NCBI GenBank assembly: GCA_027587225.1
Contig: JAPDDQ010000007.1
Span: forward strand, 1 to 64,000
Length of the DNA: 64,000 nt
From: Solirubrobacter taibaiensis
GTDB taxonomy: Bacteria > Actinomycetota > Thermoleophilia > Solirubrobacterales > Solirubrobacteraceae
Reading direction: 5' to 3'
Below are positions 1-9,873 of this stretch, piece by piece. A program made the translations under genes and the position numbers. Every line of letters starts with the position of its first letter. Within the stretch, counting starts at the first letter, position 1. The notes below the pieces were generated by a model that was not told the DNA's origin, did no database searches, and saw nothing but the letters and a program-made list of their open reading frames with translations.

Positions 1-3000
1 CGGAGCCGTCCGCTCGCGTGGATTCGTCGCGAGCGGACGCGTCCGCCCCGGCGGGCACCGCCGCCGGGGCGGACGCCACCGCTCGCTCCAGAACCACGTC
101 GCGGTCGTGCTCCGCGTGCAGCAACTCGATGTCCGGCACCGTCATCCGCGCGAGGCCGGTGAGCACCGCGGCGTGCGCGGGCGCGACCTCGAGGAACCGC
201 CCAACGAGGCCCGCGAGCGCCTGCTGGCACTCGATCCAGCGCACCGGTGAGGCGAGCTGCAGGGCGAGCAGCTCGACCACGTCGTCGCCCGGCGCCAGCG
301 GCCGCGCGAGCACGTTCGGCACCCAGCGGCCGTACAGCATTGACGGGTCGATGCCCGCGGCCTCCACGTGCGAGCGGAACGCATCCACGGCGCCGCGCAG
401 CGCGGACGAGTGGAAGGGGATGTCGATGCCCGGCACCACGCGCGCGTCGCGGCCGAGCGCGGCGATCGCGTCGGCCGTGCCGACGATCGCGTACTGGCGG
501 CCGGGTGCGTTGTGGTTGACGACCTCGACGTCGCCGGGGAGCCCGTCGAGCGACTTCACGACCGCGAGCCGGTAGGGCGAGGAGCCGTCCGCCGCGCGTG
601 GAACGTGGTTCTGCATCGCGAGTCCGCGCTGCCACACGAGGCTCAACGCGGCTTCGAGCGAGAGCGCGCCGAGCGCATGCAGCGCCGCGAACTCCCCCAC
701 GCTGTGTCCGGCGGCCACCGTCAGGTCGCCGATTGCACCTTCCGCCCGCAGCTCCGCGAGCTGCGCGGCGGCGAGCGCGACCAGCGCCGTCTGGGTGAAC
801 TCGGTCCGGAACAGGACGCCGTCGGGGTGCCGAGCGACCCGCCCGTCCGCGAGCCGGAGCTCGCGCGGGTTGTCCTCGACGACTTCGAGCAGCGAGAAGC
901 CGAGCGCTGCGCGGGTGTGGGCATCGGCGGACGCCCACGTCGCGCGCGCGGCACGCGAGCGAGCTCGGCCTTCCGACCCGAGCCCCGCTCGCTGGATCCC
1001 CTGCCCGGGGAAGATCAGCGCGGTCGGCGGACCGTCGATGACCGCCTCGGCGAGCGCGACGTCCACGTCGTTCGCGCGCACGCGCACCTGCACGACCCGG
1101 CGTCCGTCGACGATCGCCGACCGTGACGCCTCGAAGTCCAGCGCCGCGCCGAGCGACACCGGCGCGAGGAAGCTGACCCGCCACTCGCGCAGCCGGGTGG
1201 CGTCGCCGTCGCACAGCTCGTCGACCACGAACGCCGACGCCCGCGCCGCCGTCCACGCCCCGTGCACGATCGGCCGCTTGAGCCCCGCGAGCCGCGCCGC
1301 GAGCACCGACCGATGCAGCGGGTTGCGATCCCCGCCCACGCGCGCGAACGCGTCCATCGAGGCGGGCGCGACGTCGTCGCCGACGGCGAGCGTGAAGGCT
1401 GGCCGCGCGTGCCGCTCGGGACCGGGCGTCGCGAGGAGGTCGAGCACGGCCGCGACCGGGTTCGCTGGGGCCGGCGTGGCCGGGCCTGACGTGGCGGCAG
1501 CCGCCGAGGCCGGCGGCGACTGGTCAGTTGTTCGGGCTGTGCCCGAGGGAGTGACCAGTGGCTCGGCGATCGTCGCGATCTCGCCCGTGCCGCGCGTCAC
1601 CGTGCCCGTCGCGGTCCAGCGCGGCCCGCCCGCACGCGGCACGTCCAAGGTCGTCTCGGCACGCACGTGGAGCACGTCGCCGGCGGACAACTCAGCGTCC
1701 AGCTTCAGCCACGGCTGCTCGGACAAGAAGTCGGCGTCGCCGGCCTCGCGCAGGGTCAGCTCCACGTCGTGGAAGTCGTGGCGGCGCAGCTCCACGTCCG
1801 TCGCGGCGGCGTCGCCGAGGATCGCGAGCTCGGCCTCCACGGTTGCGACGAGGCCGCGGGCGCTCTCGACGCGGGCGCGGCAGCGCAGGCGCGTCGGGGC
1901 GCCGACCGGGTCGTGCAGCTCGACCAACCAGGCCGACGCGGCACCGCTCTCCCCCGGCAGCGGCGGCCAGGCCGGTCCCGGCGTGACCGCGTGCGTGGCG
2001 TGAACGAGCTCATGGAACCGCGCGGCCAGGTCTGGCGTCGCGAGCAGCGAGCAGATCGCGGGCCAGGCCAACGTCCAGGCCAGATCCAGCGGCACGCCGT
2101 CGTGCGCGGCGCCGGTCGCGGCGCGGTAGGCGCGCGGGAGCTCGGCCGGGCAGGTCCAACTGTCGCCCGGGTCCAACGCGGAGATCGCGAAGGCCGCGCG
2201 CGCCTCGTCGCCGCCGACCTCGAAGACGGCGCCGTCACGGACCGCGAAGCGTAGGGCGAGCGTCCCCGCGGTCACGACCACGTCCGGCCCCGCGGGCTCG
2301 ATGACGACGCTCTCGAACGGCGCCTCGGCGGGGCGCACGGTGATCACGTCACCGAGCTGGTCGATCGCGTCGCCGGGGGCGACGAGCCGCCACAGTGGGT
2401 TCGGCAGCGTGCGGCCGTCCGCCGTCACCACGCACTGGGCGGCGAGCAGCTCACCGACGACGCCGCCGGCCCGCAGGGAGGCCAGCGGCTCGGGCGCCGG
2501 GCCGGGATCGGACAACCGCGGGCGCGACACCGGCGGCGAAACCACCCGCGCGATCGCCTCGGCCTCGAACCGCGCCAGCAACTCGGCGACGGGCTCGTCA
2601 GCGCGCTCGATGCCGGCCACCGCTTCCGGCCCAGGGATGACGAAGACCTCGTCCACACCGAGCCGGTCGTCCTGTGCCTGCCAGAGCCCGTCGGCCATGT
2701 ACCAGCGCCGCACCTCCCCGTCGAGCACGGGCACGAACGGCACGGGCTTGCCCGGCCGGTCGCACACCTCCAGGAAGAACTGCGCGTCGGCGGGATGCAG
2801 CAGCGTCCGCGCGGCGACCACTTCATCCAGGACGGGCTCAACCGGGCCGGAGTCCACGGCCGCGAGCCGCGCCGCGAACCGCTCGTACAGCGCCTCGTAG
2901 CGGGCACGCCACGAGGGATGGCCCCACTCGCCGTCGTCGTAGCGCCGCCCGCGCCCGATCGCGCACCGCTCGCGGAACCGCGCCAGGACATCGCCGTAGG

Positions 3001-5152
3001 TCATCGCCGCCAGCTCGCCGAAGTAGGGCTTGGCCGTCAACGCCAGCGCGGCGATGATCTCGTCGCGCCGCGCGAGCACGGCGACCTCGTCCCCCGCGAC
3101 CGACTCCAGCAGGTGCCCCGCGCGGGAGGCGGCGTTGTCGAGCAGGTGGATGTCGGCGTTGAGGTTCGACCGGGCGCTCGTCACGCCGCCGTCCACGCCC
3201 CGCCGCGGCACCCACCCCGAGGCGCCGGACGCGGCGACCAGCGCCGCCTTCACCGCCGGCGAAGCGGCGGCTTCCAAGACCGCCATCGCCGCCGTCCCGA
3301 TCAGCACCGCGTCCACAGGCATCACGCCCACGCCGTGCGCCAGCGCCCACGTCCCGTGCAGCAGATCCGCGGCCCGCGCGGGCGTGCCGATGCCGCCGCC
3401 CGCGCAGATCAGCACGTTCTCGCGCCGGCGCAGCTCGTGGTACGTGTCCAGCAGCAGCTCCTCGAGGTCCTCCCACGAGTGATGCCCGCCGGCGCGCCCG
3501 CCTTCCAGGTGCGCGGCGATCGTGTGGTGTGGCGCGGCGTCCGCGATCGCCAAGAGCTGGCGCACCTGCTCGGCCGTGCCGGGCTTGAACGCGTTCACGC
3601 GCATCCCGACACCCGCGAGCGCGTCGAGCAGCGTGATCGCCTCGTCCACATCGGGGATGCCGGCGGACACGGTCAACCCCGCGAACGGCGCTCCCGCGCG
3701 GCGCGCGCCGAACAGCAGCGCGTCCTCGGAGATGTGCAGCCCCCACAGATGCCGGTCCAGCAGCAGCGTGTTGAAGACGACCTCGCGGCCCGGATCGAGC
3801 AGCCCCGCGAGCTCCTCCACCCGCAACGCGAACGTGCGGCGGTCCGGCTGCCCGCCGCCCGCCAGCTCCGCCATGTAGCCGGCGTTGGCCGCGGCGGCGA
3901 CGATGCCGGCGTCGACCGTGGTCGGCGTCATCCCCGCGAGGATCACCGGCGGCCGGCCGGTGGCGCGCGTGTACTTCGTATCCAGGTGCCCACCGGCGAT
4001 GCCCGGCGCGAACGCGGCGTACGTCACGTCGCGTCCCGCGGGCGCAGCGCCCGGGGACGTCAGCACCCGCCGCCCTTCAGGTGAGGCCAGCGCGAGCACG
4101 CGCACCCCGCTCCCGCGCAGGTTCTCGCCCGTCATCCGCGCGACGGCGGTACCCGGGCCGAAGTCCAGCACCCAGTCCACACCCAGCGCACGGATCTCGT
4201 CCGCGACCGCGTCCCAGCGCACCGGATCGACGAACTGCGCTCGCGCGAGATCACCGACCCCGCCGAGCACCGGTGCCCAGCGCTCCCCGGCCTCCGGAGC
4301 CTCGAAGCGCGTCAACGCGTCGGCCAGCGCGGGCGAATGGAACGGAACGTCGACCGGTAGCGGCGTCCACTCGAAGCGCAGCGGCGCACCCCCACGCTGC
4401 CCTTCGCGCCGCGCGGCCGCTTCGGCCTCGGCAACCGACGCCAGCCGCGCCCGCACCACGTCGAGGTCCGCGGGCGGACCCGCGAGCACGATCCGTGTCC
4501 GCGTGTTGACCAGCGCCACCGACACGGCCGCGGGCAACAGCGGCTCCAGCCGCTCGAGCGTGATGCCCTCGACCGCCGCCATCGGCGACCGCCCGACCGC
4601 GGCCGACGCCATCTGCAGCCCTTGGACGGCCGCGCTTCGCAAGTGCCGCGCGAGCAGCGCGTCGTCGATCACGCCGCCCGGCGCCTCCGCGACCAGCGCC
4701 GCCGCGAGCAGGCCCTGCGAATGTCCCGCGAAGCCCACCACAGAGCCGATTCCCGGCCCGAGCGCATCGGCGAAGACCGCCCGCCAGAGCAACGCCTGCG
4801 CCAGCAGCGACAGCGGGTAGGAGATCGCGGCGCCGCGCAGGTACGCCAGCGGTGGTGCGCCGTCGGGGTCCATCACCCACGCGGCCACATCGGTGCCGTG
4901 CCGATAGGCGCCGCTCGCGAGCCCGAAGTCCGAGGCCGCCACCTCGCCCAGGACGTCGCTCGCCAGCTCCGCGCCGCTCAGCAGCTCAGGCCGCTGCGCC
5001 AGCAGCGTGGCGAGCTCGTCGAGCACGTCGACGCCCTGACCTGCGAACGTCACGACCGCGCGCACCTCATTCGCGGCCAGCCGTGCGGCAAGGCTCACGG
5101 CGGCGGCCCCGTTTGTGGCGGCGGATGTGTAAGGACTGGCGATCAGCGACAT
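1..5152 (-). CDS. fas: Type I fatty acid synthase (bacterial FAS I), N-terminal 1717 residues, runs off the left edge
   Basis: Multidomain cytosolic synthase that builds long-chain acyl-CoA from acetyl- and malonyl-CoA. The start is the ATG at 5152-5150 (reads MSLIASPYTS). Domains follow the mycobacterial order: acetyltransferase with GHSQG (Ser about residue 145), TIM-barrel enoyl reductase with AGMTPTTVDAG (about 406-416) and AELAGGGQ, a hotdog dehydratase (RNPLHRS near 1275, then PIVHG), and malonyl/palmitoyl transferase with GHSVGEFAAL (Ser about 1484). Mycobacterial Fas is about 3070 residues, so the carrier, ketoreductase and ketosynthase domains should lie beyond position 1. The frame is open throughout. 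A palindrome sits directly upstream (5162-5182), and part of that region recurs before the PPTase gene. Family assignment is firm; completeness cannot be judged here. Confidence 0.93.
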   Translation of the reverse strand, partial: MSLIASPYTSAATNGAAAVSLAARLAANEVRAVVTFAGQGVDVLDELATLLAQRPELLSGAELASDVLGEVAASDFGLASGAYRHGTDVAAWVMDPDGAPPLAYLRGAAISYPLSLLAQALLWRAVFADALGPGIGSVVGFAGHSQGLLAAALVAEAPGGVIDDALLARHLRSAAVQGLQMASAAVGRSPMAAVEGITLERLEPLLPAAVSVALVNTRTRIVLAGPPADLDVVRARLASVAEAEAAARREGQRGGAPLRFEWTPLPVDVPFHSPALADALTRFEAPEAGERWAPVLGGVGDLARAQFVDPVRWDAVADEIRALGVDWVLDFGPGTAVARMTGENLRGSGVRVLALASPEGRRVLTSPGAAPAGRDVTYAAFAPGIAGGHLDTKYTRATGRPPVILAGMTPTTVDAGIVAAAANAGYMAELAGGGQPDRRTFALRVEELAGLLDPGREVVFNTLLLDRHLWGLHISEDALLFGARRAGAPFAGLTVSAGIPDVDEAITLLDALAGVGMRVNAFKPGTAEQVRQLLAIADAAPHHTIAAHLEGGRAGGHHSWEDLEELLLDTYHELRRRENVLICAGGGIGTPARAADLLHGTWALAHGVGVMPVDAVLIGTAAMAVLEAAASPAVKAALVAASGASGWVPRRGVDGGVTSARSNLNADIHLLDNAASRAGHLLESVAGDEVAVLARRDEIIAALALTAKPYFGELAAMTYGDVLARFRERCAIGRGRRYDDGEWGHPSWRARYEALYERFAARLAAVDSGPVEPVLDEVVAARTLLHPADAQFFLEVCDRPGKPVPFVPVLDGEVRRWYMADGLWQAQDDRLGVDEVFVIPGPEAVAGIERADEPVAELLARFEAEAIARVVSPPVSRPRLSDPGPAPEPLASLRAGGVVGELLAAQCVVTADGRTLPNPLWRLVAPGDAIDQLGDVITVRPAEAPFESVVIEPAGPDVVVTAGTLALRFAVRDGAVFEVGGDEARAAFAISALDPGDSWTCPAELPRAYRAATGAAHDGVPLDLAWTLAWPAICSLLATPDLAARFHELVHATHAVTPGPAWPPLPGESGAASAWLVELHDPVGAPTRLRCRARVESARGLVATVEAELAILGDAAATDVELRRHDFHDVELTLREAGDADFLSEQPWLKLDAELSAGDVLHVRAETTLDVPRAGGPRWTATGTVTRGTGEIATIAEPLVTPSGTARTTDQSPPASAAAATSGPATPAPANPVAAVLDLLATPGPERHARPAFTLAVGDDVAPASMDAFARVGGDRNPLHRSVLAARLAGLKRPIVHGAWTAARASAFVVDELCDGDATRLREWRVSFLAPVSLGAALDFEASRSAIVDGRRVVQVRVRANDVDVALAEAVIDGPPTALIFPGQGIQRAGLGSEGRARSRAARATWASADAHTRAALGFSLLEVVEDNPRELRLADGRVARHPDGVLFRTEFTQTALVALAAAQLAELRAEGAIGDLTVAAGHSVGEFAALHALGALSLEAALSLVWQRGLAMQNHVPRAADGSSPYRLAVVKSLDGLPGDVEVVNHNAPGRQYAIVGTADAIAALGRDARVVPGIDIPFHSSALRGAVDAFRSHVEAAGIDPSMLYGRWVPNVLARPLAPGDDVVELLALQLASPVRWIECQQALAGLVGRFLEVAPAHAAVLTGLARMTVPDIELLHAEHDRDVVLERAVASAPAAVPAGADASARDESTRADGS

Positions 5153-5161
5153 GTCAAGACC

Positions 5162-5182
5162 ACTTGCCGACAGACGGCAAGT
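5162..5182. promoter_or_regulatory. Palindromic operator candidate upstream of fas
   Basis: Perfect inverted repeat with 8-base arms ACTTGCCG and CGGCAAGT separated by 5 bases, starting 10 bases before the fas ATG. With the flanking TGTCAAG (5152-5158) it also forms CAAG-N4-CTTG. A possible minus-strand -10 (TATCTA, 5191-5186) would place the transcription start inside the palindrome, as expected for a repressor site. In mycobacteria the TetR-type FasR controls fas; no regulator gene adjoins fas here. The motif is seen; the operator role is inferred. Confidence 0.55.
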
Positions 5183-5233
5183 CACTAGATAATGCACATC
5201 TAAGCGTAATCCGATCCTCCCCGTCGGAATTTG

Positions 5234-5247
5234 TTAGGGTCCCCTAA
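5234..5247. promoter_or_regulatory. Small palindrome in the fas / SirB1-like divergent spacer
   Basis: TTAGGG and CCCTAA arms separated by TC. It contains TAGGGT (5235-5240), which fits an actinobacterial -10 for the plus-strand gene starting at 5298. The 145-base spacer 5153-5297 holds this and the fas palindrome and no other recognisable gene or RNA. Confidence 0.3.
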
Positions 5248-5297
5248 GAGCGGCCCTCACCCCGGGGGTCGCCAAGGTCATCCCGGAGGGCGGGCAA

Positions 5298-5954
5298 GTG
5301 AGCACCAGCGACAGGAACACGGCCGTGCGGAGGGGCAGCGCCGTTCCCTTCCGGCAGCACGCCTCGGTTACGTGCCCGCCGCCCGCGGCGCTCGCCGCAT
5401 CGATGGCCTGGGAGCTGGGCGATCTGGACCCCGAGCGGGTCGAGCGCGCCTACGACGCGCTGCTCGTGGCGACGCCGATCGAGCTCGAGCCGACCGCCGA
5501 GGACCAGCTGCGCGCGCTGGGCGAGGCGCCGCTGCGCGCCGTCGGCCACGGCGGGCCTGAGGCCCTGCTGCTCGACCGCGCGCTCGAGCGCGGCCACGGC
5601 CATCCGATGCTCATCGCCGTCCTGCTCGCGGAGCTCGGTCGCCGCGCCGGCGTGCCCGTCGGCGTCGTCGCCGGCGCCGCGGGCCACTTCGTCGCCCACC
5701 AGCGCCTCACCCAGGCGCTCGTGCTCGATCCGTCCACGGGTCAGCTCGTGAACGCGGACGGGCTCGGTGTGCTGCAGTGGCGCTGCGGCCACCAGGTCGC
5801 GGCCGAGCTGCTCGACGAGCTGCAGCCGCGCTACGAGCGCATCGGCGACCTCGCACGCGCCCTGCACGTCGCGCGCATGCGCACCACACTGCCGTTCGAG
5901 GACACCGAGGACGCCGCGTTGCGCCTCAAGCAACTCGCCGCACGCTTGAACTAG
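5298..5954 (+). CDS. SirB1-like transglutaminase-fold protein
   Basis: 218 residues from a GTG start preceded by GGAGGG at 5285-5290. The centre (about 95-140) reads ERGHGHPMLIAVLLAEL, then RRAGVPVGVVAGAAGHF, matching the SirB1/Transglut_core2 pattern in which an open G-x-P helix is followed by a P/A-GHF strand. A clear catalytic Cys of the classical transglutaminase triad is not seen at the usual helix start, as in many SirB1 proteins, so enzymatic activity is uncertain. The stop is followed after one base by the FhuF-like gene, so the two probably share a transcript. It is divergent from fas. The cellular role of this family is not well known. Confidence 0.7.
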   Translation: MSTSDRNTAVRRGSAVPFRQHASVTCPPPAALAASMAWELGDLDPERVERAYDALLVATPIELEPTAEDQLRALGEAPLRAVGHGGPEALLLDRALERGHGHPMLIAVLLAELGRRAGVPVGVVAGAAGHFVAHQRLTQALVLDPSTGQLVNADGLGVLQWRCGHQVAAELLDELQPRYERIGDLARALHVARMRTTLPFEDTEDAALRLKQLAARLN

Positions 5955-5955
5955 C

Positions 5956-6606
5956 TTGCCGCAGGCCCTGCATGTCGGCGCACGCGCCGAGCCCGGTTGG
6001 CTGACCTCTGCCGCGGTCGCCGGCCCAAGTCTGCACGACGCGCTCGCGATCGTCGGCCGCGCCCTCGACACCGACCGGCCCGACATCCAGGGCCAGCGCG
6101 TGATCGAGCTCGTCACGTGGTGGCTCGCACTCCCCCTCGCGCACGCGCTGCTCGACGGCCAACCGCTGCCTGACCTCTCACCTGAGAACACGCGCGTGTG
6201 GGTGCACGACGACGCGGCGCCCGAAGGAGCCGGCGCGCTGATCCTCGAGGAGCGCACCACCACGCGTTCGCTGAACGCGCTCGTCGACGCCCACGTGTCG
6301 CCGCTCGTCGCCGCGGTGTGTGCGCACACGCGCCGCCCGGCCAGGGCGCTGCAGCGAGGCGTCGACGACCGCATCGCCGGCGCCCTCATCTTCGTGGCGC
6401 AGTCACGCGGCGAGGAGCCGCGCGGATGCGAGCTCGCGCGCGAGGCCTATCCCGACATCGATCTGCGCACGCTCGAGTTGCCGGGCTACGCGCTGACCGT
6501 GCACGTGCGCTCGGGCTGCTGCCTGTACTACCGCATCCCCAAGGCGAAATGCTGGGGGTGCCCGCTGCTCAAAGACGATGAGCGGCGGGCACTGACCACC
6601 AGCTAG
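5956..6606 (+). CDS. FhuF-like (2Fe-2S) ferric reductase family protein
   Basis: 216 residues from a TTG start one base after the previous stop. The C-terminus carries CCLYYRIPKAKCWGCPLL, the C-C-x10-C-x2-C pattern that ligates the [2Fe-2S] cluster in FhuF-type siderophore-iron reductases. The N-terminal two thirds (ALPLAHALLDG, then NALVDAHVSPLVAAV) match the variable FhuF body. The inferred role is cytosolic reduction of ferric siderophore to release iron. No siderophore synthesis or uptake gene is nearby. Its TAG stop overlaps the minus-strand stop of the next gene on a shared CTAG (6603-6606). Family call is good; substrate unknown. Confidence 0.8.
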   Translation: MPQALHVGARAEPGWLTSAAVAGPSLHDALAIVGRALDTDRPDIQGQRVIELVTWWLALPLAHALLDGQPLPDLSPENTRVWVHDDAAPEGAGALILEERTTTRSLNALVDAHVSPLVAAVCAHTRRPARALQRGVDDRIAGALIFVAQSRGEEPRGCELAREAYPDIDLRTLELPGYALTVHVRSGCCLYYRIPKAKCWGCPLLKDDERRALTTS

Positions 6607-8213
6607 CGCGACAGCGTCAGCTTCTTCGACAGCGTCTTGCCCGATGCCGGCTTGACGTCGAGCACCACGGACGTCCGCTTCTTGCCGCGCACGTACTGCT
6701 TGCCCGCGCTCGAGAGCGTGAGTCGCACCGTGACCTTCTTGCCGGCGCCGACGGTGTACTTCACCGACTTGGTCAACGTGACGAACTTCTTCTTGACTTT
6801 GACGGCGCTGCGGAGCACGACCGTGCCGCGGCAGGTGGTCTGACCCGTGCACGACAGCGACGTCGACACACGGTTCGACTTCACCTTCAGCGACTTGGAG
6901 GCCACACCCGCCACACCGGCCTTCGGCGTGGGCGTCGGGGTCACCTGGGGCGCGGCGGTCGGGGTCGGCGCCACCGTCGTCGGTGTCGCAGTGACCGTCG
7001 GCCGCGGCGTGATCGGCGTCGGTGGCGCACCCGGACGCAGGATGCGCGCGAACGGGTACGGGTCCGTCAGCGACGTCCGTGTCAGCACGAGTTGCCGCGT
7101 GACCCCGTTCGCCGTGGCGTCGAGTGTGATCACGCGGCTGCCCGCGACATCGATGCCATCGCCCGTCGCGGCCGTCCACGTGGTGTCCGGCAACGGGAGC
7201 GTGAGTGTCACGGGCCCGGCGGCGGCGACCGCCAGCGTGTCTTCGACGTCCACGGCCTTGGTCGCCTCGACGCTGCGGGCGCCCGCGAGGGCGATCGTCC
7301 CGCTCACCTCGACGCTCGTGGCGTTGCCGAGCCAGGCGTCTCGCTGGCCCTGGGTGAGCCGCAGCCGGAGCACGCTGGAGCCCAGCGTGGCCGCGGCCCC
7401 GGAGGCCGCCCGCGGAGGCCCGGCACCCGTCAGCAGATCCGCGTCCACGGCGCCGGCCAGCGGCGTGGCATCGACCGTCCCGCCGTACCCGGGCACGCGG
7501 AACTGGCCCAACACGCCGGGCAGCGCATCCGTGTGCGTCTCGCCCTGGTCGACCTGCTGGCCCTGCAGACAGTCCAGGTACAGGTGAAACAACTCGCCCG
7601 ACGGGAACGTCAGCGCGGCGTCCACGTACAGGCTGCCCCGCGGGCGGAGCGTGCTGCCGTCCGGGCGCGCCGGAATCGGCCCGAGGCTCTCACCGAGTGC
7701 CTGCCGGACCGCGACTTCGCCGCCCGTCGCCGTCCACGACTGTGCCGGGATCGGTGCGGCCTCCACCCAGATCGAGGACCGCGTCTCGTCCACGAGCCCA
7801 CTCGGCGCCAGCACGACGTTCGTGCGGGCCACGGTCGTGAGCGCGATCGGCGCGGTGACACCTTCCGCCGTGTTCGTCGCCTCCAGCGCGAGCCACGCCT
7901 TGACGGGGAGTTGCCCGTCGCCCAGCGGGATCATCGACGACTCGTAGGCGAACGAGACGATCCACGACGGGAGGAGGGCCGACACGGTGCCGCCTGAGTA
8001 CCGCACCGTGTCGCCCACCGCGAGCTGCGCCCCCGGCGTGAGCTCCGTGCCGGAGCCATCGGTCAACCGCCCATCGAACACCAGCGGAACCGGGCGCCAG
8101 TAGCGGTCGTAGCTGTACTGGCATTGGTTCTCGAACTGGGACGAGGCGGTGCTGCTCGCCGGCGCCACAAGGGCACCGGCGAGCAGGAGGAGCGCAACTG
8201 CTGCCCGACGCAT
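6603..8213 (-). CDS. Secreted protein with Thr-Pro linker and Lys-rich C-terminal module (paralogue B)
   Basis: 536 residues. Residues 1-24 are a signal peptide (RRAAVALLLLAGALVAPASS). The body (about 30-390) is beta-rich and aligns with the upstream neighbour over SNTVEG/TNTAEG, a W-T-x-TG segment and RPRGSLYV/RPFGSVFV, so the two are tandem paralogues. A Thr-Pro linker (about 395-430, encoded near 6918-7035) leads to a basic domain with a C-x-G-x-TTC pair, ending KTLSKKLTLSR. The same kind of C-terminal module ends three other secreted proteins here. No enzyme motif is seen. The start is ATG at 8213, 4 bases after the neighbour's stop, so it lies in the same operon. Function unknown. Confidence 0.8.
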   Translation of the reverse strand: MRRAAVALLLLAGALVAPASSTASSQFENQCQYSYDRYWRPVPLVFDGRLTDGSGTELTPGAQLAVGDTVRYSGGTVSALLPSWIVSFAYESSMIPLGDGQLPVKAWLALEATNTAEGVTAPIALTTVARTNVVLAPSGLVDETRSSIWVEAAPIPAQSWTATGGEVAVRQALGESLGPIPARPDGSTLRPRGSLYVDAALTFPSGELFHLYLDCLQGQQVDQGETHTDALPGVLGQFRVPGYGGTVDATPLAGAVDADLLTGAGPPRAASGAAATLGSSVLRLRLTQGQRDAWLGNATSVEVSGTIALAGARSVEATKAVDVEDTLAVAAAGPVTLTLPLPDTTWTAATGDGIDVAGSRVITLDATANGVTRQLVLTRTSLTDPYPFARILRPGAPPTPITPRPTVTATPTTVAPTPTAAPQVTPTPTPKAGVAGVASKSLKVKSNRVSTSLSCTGQTTCRGTVVLRSAVKVKKKFVTLTKSVKYTVGAGKKVTVRLTLSSAGKQYVRGKKRTSVVLDVKPASGKTLSKKLTLSR

Positions 8214-8217
8214 ACGG

Positions 8218-9783
8218 CTAGGAGCGCTTGAGCGTGATCGTCTTCGTGATGGCCGAGCCCCCGCTCACGGGCGTGAGCGTGACCTTGACCTTGACCGACT
8301 TGCGCTGCTTGAGCAGGGTCTTCGCGGCCTTGCTCAGCGAGAGGTTGACGTTCGAAGCGCCCGCCTTGAGCGACACCGTCTTGGTCGAGGCGACCGTGAC
8401 GACCTTCTTGGTCTTGCTCTTGCCGACGGCGTACTTGCCGACCGTCTTGGCCGAGACCTTGTAGCTCACCGCGGTCGTGTTCGGGTTCGTCAACGCGAGC
8501 TTGACCGCACCGGTCTTGGACGGCTTGACGCTGCTCGAGCCGCCGAACGTGGCCGGCTTCATCACCGTCGGCTGCGGCACCGCTGCAGGCAGCGGGGCGG
8601 TGGCGATGGCCGGGGGCGCCGTGTAGGCGAACCCGAAGCGGCCGCGCAGGCCGACCGGCTTCTGCGCGCCGCCCTGGTTGGTGAACGTGCCCGGCGCGGC
8701 CGGGTCACCCAGCAGCGGGTCCGGGGTGACCGGGTCCGCGTCCAGGAAGAAGTACGTCGTCTGGTTGGCCGAGATCTGGCTGTTGACGAGCGAGACGGCG
8801 CCCGGGATGCAGTCGTTGCTGGCGCCGTAGGCCTCCGTCCCGGCGCGCACGAAGACGCTGCCGAACGGGCGGATGTTCAGCGGCTGGTTGTAGCCGACAC
8901 GGTCGTAGCCCTCGGACTCGATCTGGACGATGCCGAGCTTGCCCGGCTGCGCGACCGTGAACTCGACCGGGCCGGCGCCCGTGGGCGTCCAGCGCGTGCC
9001 CTTGAGCGGCAGCACGACGGGCGCGATCGTCGCCGTGACGGCGTCGTTGGCGTAGTTCGCGGGATTGCCCGGGGCACCCGGCGTCGCATCCGTGATGTCG
9101 ATGCTCCACTGGCCCTTGACGGGGATCGTCTGCGTGCCCTCGACCGTGTTGGACGCGGCGATCGTGACCCACGCGTCGAGCGGGAAGTCGCTCTTGCCCG
9201 TGTGCGAGATGTAGCGGTGCGCGAGACCGAGGGTCGGCGTCGCGTAGTAGAAGGTCGTATTGAACGGCGTGGTGGCCGCGCGGACCTTGGGCGGCTCGCC
9301 CGGGAAGTCGATCTTCTGGACGTAGGTGATGACCTGCGCTGCGCCGCTGCCGGTCGTGTAGGACCAGTAGTTGGCGCCGCCGTCGCCCGGGTTCGCCCGG
9401 ACCGACAGGGTGCGCGTGGTGTTCGCCTCTTGCGTATACGGGATCAGCTGGCTGTAGCTGGAGGTCGCGCCACCCGTGCGGCGGTACATCTGCTCGGCCA
9501 CGCGCGTGTCACGGAACTCGAGGCTCAGCTGCAGATCCTGCAGCGCGAGCGGCTGGCCGGGCACGGCCGTGAGCGGCGTCGCCACGGTGCGCGACACGTC
9601 GATCGCGAGCGAGTTCAGGATGGCGTTCGGCGCCGGCGGATCGTCGGCCAGCGCGCCGCTGTTCAGGTATGTCGCGAACGGACTGATGCACGACCAGCCG
9701 TTTCCGGCGGGCGCTGCGGCAGCCGGGCTCGCGGCGACGACCGTGGCCATGGCCACGACCGGTACAAGCATTATGCGTCTCAT
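8218..9783 (-). CDS. Secreted protein with Lys-rich C-terminal module (paralogue A)
   Basis: 521 residues. The signal peptide (MRRIMLVPVVAMATVVAASP) ends near AAAAP at 24. The body (about 30-400) is the same fold as the downstream gene product and lacks its Thr-Pro linker. A Lys-rich stretch (KTVGKYAVGKSKTKKV) and a terminal beta domain ending SAITKTITLKRS follow. The start ATG at 9783 has GGAG about 8 bases upstream (CGGAGCAGTGA). It is first of the two-gene unit and divergent from the PPTase gene. I do not recognise the family. Export and envelope location are inferred from the signal peptide and the basic C-terminus. Confidence 0.8.
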   Translation of the reverse strand: MRRIMLVPVVAMATVVAASPAAAAPAGNGWSCISPFATYLNSGALADDPPAPNAILNSLAIDVSRTVATPLTAVPGQPLALQDLQLSLEFRDTRVAEQMYRRTGGATSSYSQLIPYTQEANTTRTLSVRANPGDGGANYWSYTTGSGAAQVITYVQKIDFPGEPPKVRAATTPFNTTFYYATPTLGLAHRYISHTGKSDFPLDAWVTIAASNTVEGTQTIPVKGQWSIDITDATPGAPGNPANYANDAVTATIAPVVLPLKGTRWTPTGAGPVEFTVAQPGKLGIVQIESEGYDRVGYNQPLNIRPFGSVFVRAGTEAYGASNDCIPGAVSLVNSQISANQTTYFFLDADPVTPDPLLGDPAAPGTFTNQGGAQKPVGLRGRFGFAYTAPPAIATAPLPAAVPQPTVMKPATFGGSSSVKPSKTGAVKLALTNPNTTAVSYKVSAKTVGKYAVGKSKTKKVVTVASTKTVSLKAGASNVNLSLSKAAKTLLKQRKSVKVKVTLTPVSGGSAITKTITLKRS

Positions 9784-9873
9784 TCACTGCTCCGACTCGG
9801 GGGCCGGAATGGCCCAAGGACTTTGTGGGAACAGGAGTCGACGCCCGCGGTGCCAGGCGTACTTCCCCCTCGT

